Positions 1-6,254 of a stretch of 6,254 bases of DNA are shown here, piece by piece. The stretch is from an uncultured Clostridia bacterium (GTDB taxonomy: Bacteria > Bacillota > Clostridia > Oscillospirales > Acutalibacteraceae): contig CAMYWU010000097.1 of assembly GCA_947302895.1 (NCBI GenBank), forward strand, positions 1 through 6,254, in the 5' to 3' direction. The translations under genes were made by a program, and so were the position numbers. Numbering within the stretch: position 1 is the stretch's first letter; every line of letters begins with the position of its first letter. The notes below the pieces were generated by a model. The model was not told the DNA's origin and did not search any database. It saw only the letters and a program-made list of their open reading frames with translations.

Positions 1-1230
1 CTCAACCTTAACAACTGCGCCTGCCGCCATTGAATGCTGGCGGATTTTTTCGTGCAGCTCCTGACGGTCGCCGCCGCGCTTAACGGCATCCATCATAATA
101 TTTTCGGTCGCCATAAACGGAAGCTCGCTCATAAGCCTTGCTTCAATAACCTTGGGATAAACAACAAGTCCGCTTGTAACATTAATATATAAATCAAGTA
201 TGCCATCTATTGCAAGGAATGCCTCGGCAACTGAAACTCGCTTGTTTGCGCTGTCGTCGAGTGTTCTTTCAAACCACTGAGCCGAAGCCGTCCACGCAGG
301 ATTGAGCGCATCAATCATAACATATCTTGAAAGCGAAGCAATTCTTTCGCTTCTCATAGGATTGCGCTTATATGCCATTGCGGAGGAGCCAATCTGGTTC
401 TTCTCAAACGGTTCTTCAATCTCTTTAAGATTCTGAAGAAGTCTTAAGTCGTTGGAGAATTTGCAGCAGCTCTGAGCAATAAGAGCAAGGCAGTTGCAAA
501 CAATTGTGTCGAGCTTTCTTGCATAGGTCTGACCGCTTACGGGGAAACACGCCTTAAATCCCATCTTCTGAGCAATCTTTTTATCAAGCTCCTTGCATTT
601 CTCGTGGTCGCCGTCGAAGAGCTCAAGGAAGGATGCCTGAGTTCCCGTTGTTCCCTTTGAGCCGAGAAGCATAAGGGTTTCAAGAACATGGTCCACCTCG
701 TTTAAATCCATAACCAGATCCATAAGCCAGAGCGTTGCTCTCTTGCCAACGGTTGTTGGCTGTGCAGGCTGGAAGTGGGTAAATCCAAGGCAGGGCATAT
801 CCTTATATTCCTCAGCAAACTTTGAAACGCTTGCAATCGCATTAACAAGCTTTTTCTTTATGAGAAGAAGCGCCTCACGCATTGTTATAACATCGGTATT
901 ATCTCCAACATAGCAGGAGGTTGCACCGAGATGAATTATTCCCTTTGCCTTCGGACACTGCTCGCCGTAAGCATGAACATGGCTCATAACATCGTGGCGG
1001 AATTTCTTTTCATATTCCTGCGCAACCTCGTAGTTAATATCCTCGGCATGCGCCTTAAGCTCATCAATCTGCTCCTGAGTTACATTCAGTCCAAGCTCGT
1101 TTTCAGCCTCGGCAAGAGCAATCCATAGCTTTCTCCAGGTTTTAAACTTAAAATCGGGAGAATAGATATACTGCATTTCCTTGCTCGCATAGCGCGCATT
1201 GAAGGGTGAATTATAGGTATTGTTTGGCAT
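1..1230 (-). CDS. purB: Adenylosuccinate lyase (3' end cut by window edge)
   Basis: Cytosolic fumarase/aspartase-superfamily lyase. It releases fumarate from SAICAR to give AICAR and from adenylosuccinate to give AMP, so it acts twice in purine synthesis. I translated 410 codons from ATG 1230-1228; the frame is still open at base 1, so the C-terminus is missing (long-form family members are about 475-485 aa). Visible motifs are RHDVMSHVH (His79 and His84 region), HLGATSCYVGDNTD, GFTHFQPAQ with His152 (matches the human catalytic His159) and the flexible signature loop GSSAMAYKRNPMRSE at 281-295, where Ser282 matches human Ser289. From memory the whole chain aligns almost without gaps to animal ADSL rather than to the shorter Bacillus PurB. 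AAGAGG lies 8 nt before the ATG. It is the third gene after dapF and ddh, 86 nt downstream of ddh. Oddity: Ala286 replaces the usual Pro of the signature. Confidence 0.96.
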   Translation of the reverse strand, partial: MPNNTYNSPFNARYASKEMQYIYSPDFKFKTWRKLWIALAEAENELGLNVTQEQIDELKAHAEDINYEVAQEYEKKFRHDVMSHVHAYGEQCPKAKGIIHLGATSCYVGDNTDVITMREALLLIKKKLVNAIASVSKFAEEYKDMPCLGFTHFQPAQPTTVGKRATLWLMDLVMDLNEVDHVLETLMLLGSKGTTGTQASFLELFDGDHEKCKELDKKIAQKMGFKACFPVSGQTYARKLDTIVCNCLALIAQSCCKFSNDLRLLQNLKEIEEPFEKNQIGSSAMAYKRNPMRSERIASLSRYVMIDALNPAWTASAQWFERTLDDSANKRVSVAEAFLAIDGILDLYINVTSGLVVYPKVIEARLMSELPFMATENIMMDAVKRGGDRQELHEKIRQHSMAAGAVVKVE

Positions 1231-1262
1231 AGTTATATCCTCTTTAGACTAATATTGTTCGA

Positions 1263-1311
1263 GCGCAGCGAGTAACCGACAACTCGCAACTCGCAACGCG
1301 AAACTCGCAAC
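1263..1311 (-). repeat. Degenerate 7-bp tandem repeat array in the ddh-purB gap
   Basis: Read on the minus strand, this stretch falls into seven consecutive 7-bp units: GTTGCGA, GTTTCGC, GTTGCGA, GTTGCGA, GTTGTCG, GTTACTC, GCTGCGC. Three units are identical and the later ones decay. The array begins 5 nt after the ddh stop codon and fills more than half of the 86-nt ddh-purB spacer. It is much more GC-rich than the other spacers. No open frame or known element explains it. Its function is unknown; slippage-generated intergenic sequence or a dispersed short repeat are both possible. Confidence 0.8.
1268..1287 (-). other. Possible intercistronic hairpin inside the repeat array
   Basis: GCGAGT (1268-1273) and ACTCGC (1282-1287) form a perfect 6-bp GC-rich stem with an 8-nt loop. 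On the minus-strand transcript it would sit between ddh and purB. No T-tract follows, so it is not a standard intrinsic terminator; an effect on mRNA stability or processing is possible. It may be only a by-product of the repeat units. Confidence 0.35.
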
Positions 1312-1316
1312 TAAAA

Positions 1317-2303
1317 TCACAGTAATTTTTTGCGAAGGTCTTCAGGGCTCATAGCGCTGAGATAAGCTACCGGAATATCAAAAATTGTTTTGCAGCCTGA
1401 AACGCCCTCTTTGTTGAGCTTATATGCAGCTCTTGCATATGCTGCGATAACAGAGCCTGTGAATTCGGGGTTTGAATCAAGCTTGAGGTTGAATTCAACA
1501 ACGTGGCTGTTTTCCTTATCAAAGCCTGTTTTGCCGCTTCTGATAACAAAACCGCCGTGAGGAAGAGCGGCATGGTCTCTGTCGAGCTCCTCTTTTGAAA
1601 TGAAGTGAACGGTTGTATCATATGCGTCAAAATAGTTTGGCATTTCAACTATTTCTTTTTCAATTCTTGCAAGGTCTGCGCCCTCCTCGGCAACAACGAA
1701 GCATTCTCTTGTGTGCTGCTGTCTTGCGGTGAAGGTTGGGTTTTCTGCGTTTCTTACGCTCTCAACTGCTGATTCAACAGGGATTGTATACTGTCTTGCA
1801 TCAACAACGCCCTCAATTCTTCTGATAGCGTCAGAATGTCCCTGGGATACGCCCCTGCCCCAGAAGGTATAATTGTTGCCCTCGGGAAGAACTGCGGTTG
1901 AAACCATTCTTAAAAGGCTGAAAAGTCCCGGGTCCCATCCGATTGAAATAACGCCGATTTTGCCTGCTTCCTTGGCAGCCTTATCAACATTATCAAAATG
2001 CTCGGGGATTCTTGCATGGGTATCAAAGCTGTCAACAACATTGAACCACTGCGCATATTTCGGTGTTTGCTCGGGAAGGTCTGTTGCGCTGCCTCCGCCA
2101 AGAACAAGAACATCAATTTTATCCTTGAAGCTTTCGATTTCATCAATGTTGTAAACGCCGACGCCCTCGGTCTTGATTTTAACACCCTCGGGGTTTCTTC
2201 TTGTGAATACCGCAACAAGCTCAAGGTCATCGTTCTGTCTGATAGCGCTTTCAACGCCTCTTGATAAATTGCCGTAACCTAAAATTCCGATTTTAATGCT
2301 CAT
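1317..2303 (-). CDS. ddh: meso-Diaminopimelate D-dehydrogenase
   Basis: Cytosolic NADP-dependent enzyme (EC 1.4.1.16). It makes meso-DAP in one step from L-tetrahydrodipicolinate, ammonia and NADPH, feeding lysine and peptidoglycan synthesis. The 328-aa length fits the family (about 320-330). The N-terminal Rossmann fold carries GYGNLSRG at 9-16, and Arg35-Arg36 after the second strand suit binding of the NADPH 2'-phosphate. Family blocks follow: GGGSATDLPEQ (69-79), DSFDTH (91-96), GWDPGLFS (122-129), WGRGVSQGHSDAIRR (148-162), Arg199 in HTREC, and PHGG (248-251). The full-length match, including the SQGHSDAIRRI region and central insertion, is to the Corynebacterium glutamicum (type I) enzyme rather than the shorter Symbiobacterium type; this comparison is from memory. 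GGAGG lies 10 nt before ATG 2303. It sits 67 nt after dapF and 86 nt before purB, probably in one transcript. Confidence 0.95.
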   Translation of the reverse strand: MSIKIGILGYGNLSRGVESAIRQNDDLELVAVFTRRNPEGVKIKTEGVGVYNIDEIESFKDKIDVLVLGGGSATDLPEQTPKYAQWFNVVDSFDTHARIPEHFDNVDKAAKEAGKIGVISIGWDPGLFSLLRMVSTAVLPEGNNYTFWGRGVSQGHSDAIRRIEGVVDARQYTIPVESAVESVRNAENPTFTARQQHTRECFVVAEEGADLARIEKEIVEMPNYFDAYDTTVHFISKEELDRDHAALPHGGFVIRSGKTGFDKENSHVVEFNLKLDSNPEFTGSVIAAYARAAYKLNKEGVSGCKTIFDIPVAYLSAMSPEDLRKKLL

Positions 2304-2337
2304 TTAATTCTAACCTCCATAATTTCTTATATATTCG

Positions 2338-2355
2338 GGTGCGGGTGTCCCGCCC
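2338..2355 (-). other. GC-rich hairpin between dapF and ddh
   Basis: GCGGG-TGT-CCCGC (2341-2353) is a perfect 5-bp inverted repeat with a 3-nt loop. Two further G-C pairs form if T2340 is bulged, giving a 7-bp stem. On the dapF-ddh transcript it lies 15 nt past the dapF stop and about 20 nt before the ddh ribosome binding site. The sequence after it (CGAATATATAAG) has no U-tract, so a classical terminator is unlikely. A role in mRNA processing, stability or partial attenuation is speculative. Confidence 0.5.
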
Positions 2356-2356
2356 T

Positions 2357-2384
2357 AAACTCTTCACTTTTCACTCTTCACTCT
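2357..2384 (-). repeat. 7-bp tandem repeat overlapping the dapF stop codon
   Basis: Read on the minus strand: AGAGTGA, AGAGTGA, AAAGTGA, AGAGTTT, four units of exactly 7 bp, two identical and the last degenerate. The first two units encode the last residues of DapF (Ser-Glu-Glu) and its TGA stop; the rest run into the spacer. The sequence is unrelated to the array at 1263-1311, but the period and the placement at a gene's 3' end are the same. Confidence 0.75.
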
Positions 2385-3216
2385 GAATCTCACCTTCAAA
2401 AACGGTAACCGCCGGTCCCGTCATAAAAACGCTTTCGTTTTCGTTGCCGCTCCAGCTGATTTTCAAATCGCCGCCAAGAAGGTGAACTGTAACCTCGTTA
2501 TCGCAATAGCCGTTAATTATTGCCGCAACGGCGCTTGCGCATGCGCCCGTTCCGCAGGCAAGGGTTTCGCCCGAGCCACGCTCCCATACACGCATTTCAA
2601 GATTCTTTCTGTCTATAACCTTAATAAACTCGGTATTTGTTCTGTCGGGAAAAACGGGATTGTTTTCAAATTTCGGACCAATCTTTTCAAGCTCAATTTT
2701 CTTTGGCGATTTATCAATGAAGATAACCGCATGGGGATTGCCCATTGAAACGCAGGTCATTTTATACTCTTTGCCGTCAACGCTTATCGGCTCGTTAACA
2801 GCCTTTTCATTTTCAGTTAAAACGGGGATATCACTTGCCTTTAAATTCGGCTTGCCCATATCAACCTTAGCTCCGATTGCTTTTCCGTTTTCAACCTCGA
2901 GGTCTATATACTTGATAGCGCCCATTGATTCAATTGCAATTGAGGTTTTATCGGTAAGCTTATGGTCGAAAACAAATTTTGCAACGCATCTGATTCCGTT
3001 GCCGCACATTGCTCCGCGGGAGCCGTCCGCATTAAACATTGCCATTTCAAAATCGGCTATATCGCTCTTCTTGATTAAAATCATTCCGTCGCCGCCGATG
3101 CCGAAATGTCTGTCGGAAAGTCTTATAGCCGCAGCCTCTTCATTTTCAATACGGTTTTCAGTACAGTCGATATAAACATAATCGTTGCCGCAACCGTGCA
3201 TTTTAGTAAATTTCAC
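2371..3216 (-). CDS. dapF: Diaminopimelate epimerase
   Basis: Cofactor-independent cytosolic racemase that interconverts LL- and meso-diaminopimelate, using two cysteines as acid and base. With the GTG start at 3216 the protein has 281 aa, normal for the family, and begins MKFTKMHGCGNDY, matching the usual DapF N-terminus; AGGTGA lies 5 nt upstream. A GTG at 3243 in the same frame would add nine residues, but it has no ribosome binding site and lies at about the predicted transcription start, so I prefer 3216. Visible motifs are GIGGDG (39-44), NADGSRGAMCGNGIRC (62-77) with catalytic Cys71, MGNPH (158-162), and WERGSGETLACGTGACA (211-227) with catalytic Cys221. A Cys at position 9 replaces the more usual Leu of MHGLGND. 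It is the first gene of the probable dapF-ddh-purB operon. The last residues (SEE) come from a 7-bp tandem repeat. Confidence 0.95.
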   Translation of the reverse strand: MKFTKMHGCGNDYVYIDCTENRIENEEAAAIRLSDRHFGIGGDGMILIKKSDIADFEMAMFNADGSRGAMCGNGIRCVAKFVFDHKLTDKTSIAIESMGAIKYIDLEVENGKAIGAKVDMGKPNLKASDIPVLTENEKAVNEPISVDGKEYKMTCVSMGNPHAVIFIDKSPKKIELEKIGPKFENNPVFPDRTNTEFIKVIDRKNLEMRVWERGSGETLACGTGACASAVAAIINGYCDNEVTVHLLGGDLKISWSGNENESVFMTGPAVTVFEGEIQSEE

Positions 3217-3249
3217 GTTCTTCACCTGCCCGTTTTTTAACACCTGGAT

Positions 3250-3279
3250 ATTATAGCATATTTTTTATTTATACAGCAA
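3250..3279 (-). promoter_or_regulatory. Predicted sigma-A promoter of dapF-ddh-purB
   Basis: On the minus strand an extended -10, TGCTATAAT (hexamer at 3255-3250), is preceded after an 18-nt spacer by TTGCTG (3279-3274) as a weak -35. The predicted transcription start is near 3243, leaving a leader of about 27 nt to the GTG at 3216. This is the only promoter-like sequence I see for the cluster; the spacers before ddh and purB show none as good. Confidence 0.65.
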
Positions 3280-3311
3280 TAGAAAATTAAAATATATTTT
3301 CAATAATTTTT

Positions 3312-3361
3312 TTGCACAATAGCACTAAATTTTATAGCAGTTTTTCCAACATATTGCACAA
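3312..3361 (+). repeat. TTGCACAA direct repeat pair
   Basis: The octamer TTGCACAA occurs at 3312-3319 and again at 3354-3361, a separation of exactly 42 bp, about four helical turns. Both copies are in the gap between the divergent dapF and glgB promoters. They could be paired binding sites for a regulator, but chance repeats are common in DNA this AT-rich. Confidence 0.3.
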
Positions 3362-3375
3362 ATTTAAAAAAATAT

Positions 3376-3391
3376 TTACAAATTCTTGTAA
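3376..3391. promoter_or_regulatory. 16-bp palindrome upstream of the glgB promoter (possible operator)
   Basis: TTACAA-ATTC-TTGTAA is a perfect inverted repeat with 6-bp arms and a 4-nt spacer, centred about 63 bp upstream of the predicted glgB transcription start. The half-site TTGTAA recurs at 3412-3417, where it coincides with the predicted -35 box. That arrangement suits a dimeric transcription factor, but the factor is unknown and a chance palindrome in AT-rich DNA cannot be excluded. Confidence 0.35.
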
Positions 3392-3411
3392 CAAAATAAC
3401 CAAATACCCCC

Positions 3412-3440
3412 TTGTAATTATAATAAATTAATGCTATTAT
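3412..3440 (+). promoter_or_regulatory. Predicted sigma-A promoter of glgB-glgC
   Basis: TTGTAA (3412-3417) as -35, a 17-nt spacer and TATTAT (3435-3440) as -10, with an extended TG at 3432-3433. The predicted transcription start is near 3447, giving a leader of about 33 nt, too short for a riboswitch. AAGGAG follows, 7 nt before the glgB ATG. Confidence 0.7.
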
Positions 3441-3479
3441 AGAAAAAAGTGTATTTTTTTACATAAAAGGAGTGATGTT

Positions 3480-5369
3480 ATGACCAAGCTTAAAGAAGAA
3501 TATCAGCTTCCTATATATTTGTTCCACGATGGAACGAACTATAAGGCATATGAATTCTTTGGCGTTCATAAGATTAATAAGAATAGCTATGCATTCAGGG
3601 TGTGGGCGCCGAACGCTGAAGCAGTCAGCGTAGTCGGCGATTTCAACAACTGGGATGAAAATGCTCACAGATGTTTTCCGATATCACCAGGTATCTGGGA
3701 AGCAATAATTGAGGATTTAGCTATTTTTGATTGCTATAAATATTCAATCAAAACAAAGGACGGAAGAACGATTCTCAAAGCAGACCCATATGCAGTCCAT
3801 CAGGAAACAAGACCTGCAACAGGCTCAAAGGTTTATGAGCTTAAGGACTATAAATGGGGCGATAAAAAGTGGTATGAAAACAAATGGAAAAGCTCCGTTC
3901 TCGATAAGCCCGTTAACATCTATGAGGTTCATTTCGGCTCCTGGAAGCAGCATGATGACGGCAATTTCCTGACTTACCGTGAAATGGCTGATGAGCTTGT
4001 TCCCTATGTTAAGGAAATGGGCTACACCCATATTGAAATGCTTCCTATTATGGAATATCCTTTCGACGGCTCCTGGGGCTATCAGGTTACGGGATATTTT
4101 GCCGCAACCTCAAGATACGGACTTCCCGAGGACTTAATGTATTTCATTGATAAATGCCATAAAAACAATATCGGCGTTATTCTTGACTGGGTTCCTGCCC
4201 ACTTCCCCAAGGATGCGCACGGTCTTTATGAATTCGACGGCTCCTGCTGCTATGAATACGCCGACCTTAAGAAAGGCGAGCATAAGGAATGGGGAACAAG
4301 AGTTTTCGACTACTCAAAAAAAGAGGTTTGCTCCTTCCTTATCTCCTCGGCAATGTTCTGGGTTGATAAATTCCATTTCGACGGACTCAGAGTTGACGCA
4401 GTTGCTTCAATGCTCTATCTCGACTACGGAAGAAAGAACGGCGAATGGACCCCGAATAAAAACGGCGGACGTGAAAACCTTGAGGCTGTTGAATTTTTCC
4501 AGAAGCTCAACACCGCAATGTTCAAAGAGCATCAGGATGTTATGATGATTGCTGAGGAATCAACGGCGTGGCCGATGATAACAATGCCGCCCGATATCGG
4601 CGGACTCGGCTTCAACTTCAAGTGGAATATGGGCTGGATGAACGATATGCTTCGATACACCTCGATGGACCCGCTGTTCAGAAAGGGAAATCATAACTGC
4701 ATAACCTTCTCGTTCTTCTATGCTTTCTCGGAGAATTTCATTCTTCCGATAAGCCATGACGAGGTTGTTCACGGCAAAGCAAGTCTGCTCAATAAAATGC
4801 CCGGCGACTATGATATGAAGTTTGAGGGAATGCGCCTCTTCCTTGCATATATGATGGCTCACCCGGGTAAAAAGCTTCTCTTTATGGGCAGCGAATTCGG
4901 TCAGTTCATTGAATGGAACTATAAGCAGGGACTTGACTGGCTTCTTCTGGATTATGATAAACACAGAAAGCTTCAGACCTTCACTAAGGAATTAAACAAT
5001 TTCTATAAAGAACACAGCGAGCTTTGGGAGATTGATTATTCCTGGGACGGCTTTAACTGGATTTCAAGTGAGGATAACTGCAACAGCGTTATTGCTTTCA
5101 GAAGAATCAACAAGGAAGGCGAAGAGATTATTGCAGTTTTCAACTGGACACCGAATGGCTTTGAGAGCTATAAAATCGGCGTTCCCGAAAAAGGAACATA
5201 CAAGGTTGTTCTTGATACCGCACTTCAGAAATACGGCGGAGATAAGCCAAGACTTGTTGGAACATACAAGTCGAAGGCAGAGCCGATACACGGCTTTGAT
5301 AACCATATTGACATTAAGCTGCACGGGCTTTCGGCAGTTTATTTAAAAAAGCAAAAAGATAAGAAATAA
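3480..5369 (+). CDS. glgB: 1,4-alpha-glucan (glycogen) branching enzyme
   Basis: GH13 transglycosidase (EC 2.4.1.18). It cuts alpha-1,4 glucan chains and rejoins the fragment through an alpha-1,6 bond, creating branches in glycogen in the cytosol. The 629-aa length matches Bacillus-type enzymes and lacks the extra N-terminal domain of the E. coli form (728 aa). A CBM48 module spans about 25-110 ([18 protein letters not shown] at 42-59). The (beta/alpha)8 barrel spans about 145-490, with YEVHFGSWK (148-156), [17 protein letters not shown] (192-208), DWVPAH (236-241), GLRVDAV with nucleophile Asp306, AEES with acid/base Glu359, and SHDEVVHGK with Asp427. A C-terminal beta domain ends near 622. 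The ATG has AAGGAG 7 nt upstream and a promoter just before it. glgC starts 20 nt after its stop, so the two are probably co-transcribed. Confidence 0.97.
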   Translation: MTKLKEEYQLPIYLFHDGTNYKAYEFFGVHKINKNSYAFRVWAPNAEAVSVVGDFNNWDENAHRCFPISPGIWEAIIEDLAIFDCYKYSIKTKDGRTILKADPYAVHQETRPATGSKVYELKDYKWGDKKWYENKWKSSVLDKPVNIYEVHFGSWKQHDDGNFLTYREMADELVPYVKEMGYTHIEMLPIMEYPFDGSWGYQVTGYFAATSRYGLPEDLMYFIDKCHKNNIGVILDWVPAHFPKDAHGLYEFDGSCCYEYADLKKGEHKEWGTRVFDYSKKEVCSFLISSAMFWVDKFHFDGLRVDAVASMLYLDYGRKNGEWTPNKNGGRENLEAVEFFQKLNTAMFKEHQDVMMIAEESTAWPMITMPPDIGGLGFNFKWNMGWMNDMLRYTSMDPLFRKGNHNCITFSFFYAFSENFILPISHDEVVHGKASLLNKMPGDYDMKFEGMRLFLAYMMAHPGKKLLFMGSEFGQFIEWNYKQGLDWLLLDYDKHRKLQTFTKELNNFYKEHSELWEIDYSWDGFNWISSEDNCNSVIAFRRINKEGEEIIAVFNWTPNGFESYKIGVPEKGTYKVVLDTALQKYGGDKPRLVGTYKSKAEPIHGFDNHIDIKLHGLSAVYLKKQKDKK

Positions 5370-5389
5370 TTCAAGGAGGAATTAAGCAT

Positions 5390-6254
5390 ATGAAACACAA
5401 ATCCGATGTTGTTGCAATGCTGCTTGCAGGAGGCCAGGGCAGCCGTCTCGGCGTTTTAACAAAAAGCATTGCAAAACCCGCTGTTCCGTATGGAGGAAAC
5501 TACAGAATTATCGACTTCCCCCTCTCAAACTGCGTAAACAGCGGCATCTATACTGTTGGCGTTTTAACCCAGTATCAGCCACTTGTTCTCAACGATTACC
5601 TCGGCAACGGACAGCCCTGGGATCTCGACAGAATCAACGGCGGCGTTCACGTTCTTTCACCGTATGAGGCAATCGGCGGAGCGGAGTGGTATAAGGGAAC
5701 TGCAAACGCTATTTATCAAAACATAACCTTCATTGAGAAATATGACCCCAAATATGTTGTTATACTTTCGGGCGACCATATCTATAAAATGAATTATGCA
5801 AAGATGATTGACTTCCACAAGAAGAACAATGCGGACTGCACAATTGCTGTTCTTGAGGTTCCGTGGGAGGAGGCAAGCCGTTTCGGTATTCTTGCAACCG
5901 ATGAGAACGACAAGATTTATGAATTTGCAGAGAAACCCGCTCAGCCGAAATCAAACAAGGCTTCAATGGGCGTTTACGTTTTCTCATGGGACAAGCTTCG
6001 CAAATATCTCATTGAGGATGAGGCTAACCCCGATTCATCAAACGACTTCGGTAAAAACATTATCCCGACAATGCTTGCAGACAATCAGAGAATGTTCGCA
6101 TTCCCGTTCAAGGGCTATTGGAAGGATGTTGGAACAATTGATTCCCTCTGGGAAGCAAACCTTGATATCATCAATCCCAATGTTGACCTTGATTTAAGCG
6201 ACAAGACCTGGAAGATTTACAGCCGCAATCCAATGTCGCCTCCCCACTATATCG
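5390..6254 (+). CDS. glgC: Glucose-1-phosphate adenylyltransferase (3' end cut by window edge)
   Basis: ADP-glucose pyrophosphorylase (EC 2.7.7.27). It makes ADP-glucose from glucose-1-phosphate and ATP, the committed step of bacterial glycogen synthesis. 288 codons are visible from ATG 5390, with a strong AAGGAGGA 9 nt upstream; the frame is open at the window end (family members are about 380-430 aa), so the C-terminal left-handed beta-helix is mostly missing. The nucleotidyltransferase domain shows [10 protein letters not shown] (11-20), AKPAVPYGG (28-36), [10 protein letters not shown] (39-48), [36 protein letters not shown] with metal-binding Asp129, [15 protein letters not shown] with substrate Lys182, and GYWKDVGT (242-249). 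The position matching the E. coli fructose-1,6-bisphosphate-binding Lys39 is Ser26, as expected for a Firmicute enzyme with weak or no activation by that effector. A GlgD partner may be encoded downstream; it is not visible. Confidence 0.96.
   Translation, partial: MKHKSDVVAMLLAGGQGSRLGVLTKSIAKPAVPYGGNYRIIDFPLSNCVNSGIYTVGVLTQYQPLVLNDYLGNGQPWDLDRINGGVHVLSPYEAIGGAEWYKGTANAIYQNITFIEKYDPKYVVILSGDHIYKMNYAKMIDFHKKNNADCTIAVLEVPWEEASRFGILATDENDKIYEFAEKPAQPKSNKASMGVYVFSWDKLRKYLIEDEANPDSSNDFGKNIIPTMLADNQRMFAFPFKGYWKDVGTIDSLWEANLDIINPNVDLDLSDKTWKIYSRNPMSPPHYI

Noticed and set aside
931..1128. 65-codon plus-strand frame with hydrophobic stretches, possible small membrane protein
   Set aside because: It lies fully antisense to conserved purB sequence; the hydrophobicity is a shadow of the opposite coding strand.
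1263..1311. CRISPR array or attachment site
   Set aside because: Units are 7 bp, contiguous and without spacers; no cas genes, integrase or tRNA are nearby.
2660..3175. 171-codon plus-strand open frame opposite dapF
   Set aside because: It is antisense to a well-supported DapF with both catalytic cysteines, has no ribosome binding site and resembles no family I know; it reflects codon bias of the opposite strand.
3244..3479. Riboswitch or small RNA gene in the divergent gap
   Set aside because: The sequence is very AT-rich, the predicted leaders are only about 27 and 33 nt, and I see no lysine, purine or glmS-type conserved core or terminator.
4560..4964. 134-codon minus-strand open frame inside glgB
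   Set aside because: It overlaps the GlgB catalytic core (Asp427 region) and has no domain, ribosome binding site or promoter of its own.
5808..6197. 129-codon plus-strand frame in a different phase within glgC
   Set aside because: The frame starting at ATG 5390 encodes an uninterrupted, highly conserved GlgC through the same bases.
1..6254. Undescribed defence, mobile or biosynthetic system
   Set aside because: All five genes are recognisable core-metabolism genes with intact catalytic motifs in the visible portions, and no transposase, integrase, toxin or unknown conserved gene is present.

Overview
The window reads as an ordinary chromosomal stretch of a Gram-positive anaerobe, most likely a gut-type clostridium (Oscillospirales/Ruminococcaceae-like). 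This placement is inferred from moderate base composition with AT-rich intergenic DNA, strong AGGAGG-type ribosome binding sites, and the character of the proteins: a clostridial GlgC, a short-N-terminus GlgB, a Corynebacterium-like diaminopimelate dehydrogenase, and an adenylosuccinate lyase of the long form shared with animals. No 16S gene or other taxonomic marker is present, so it stays an inference.

Layout. Two gene clusters diverge from an AT-rich gap at about 3217-3479. On the minus strand, in transcription order, lie dapF (3216-2371), ddh (2303-1317) and purB (1230 to beyond base 1, cut by the window edge). On the plus strand lie glgB (3480-5369) and glgC (5390 to beyond 6254, cut by the edge). 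Each cluster has a plausible sigma-A promoter in the shared gap, both with an extended -10 (TGCTATAAT for dapF, TGCTATTAT for glgB).

Function. dapF and ddh both yield meso-diaminopimelate, for lysine and peptidoglycan, by two different routes: epimerisation of LL-DAP, and direct reductive amination of tetrahydrodipicolinate. purB serves two steps of purine synthesis and is probably co-transcribed with them. glgB and glgC belong to bacterial glycogen synthesis: GlgC makes ADP-glucose and GlgB adds alpha-1,6 branches. More glg genes probably follow outside the window.

I found no new biological system, mobile element, CRISPR array or RNA gene. The least explained items are small non-coding structures: two unrelated tandem arrays that both have a 7-bp period, each at the 3' end of a gene in the dapF-ddh-purB cluster; a GC-rich hairpin between dapF and ddh; and a perfect 16-bp palindrome upstream of the glgB promoter whose half-site recurs over the -35 box.
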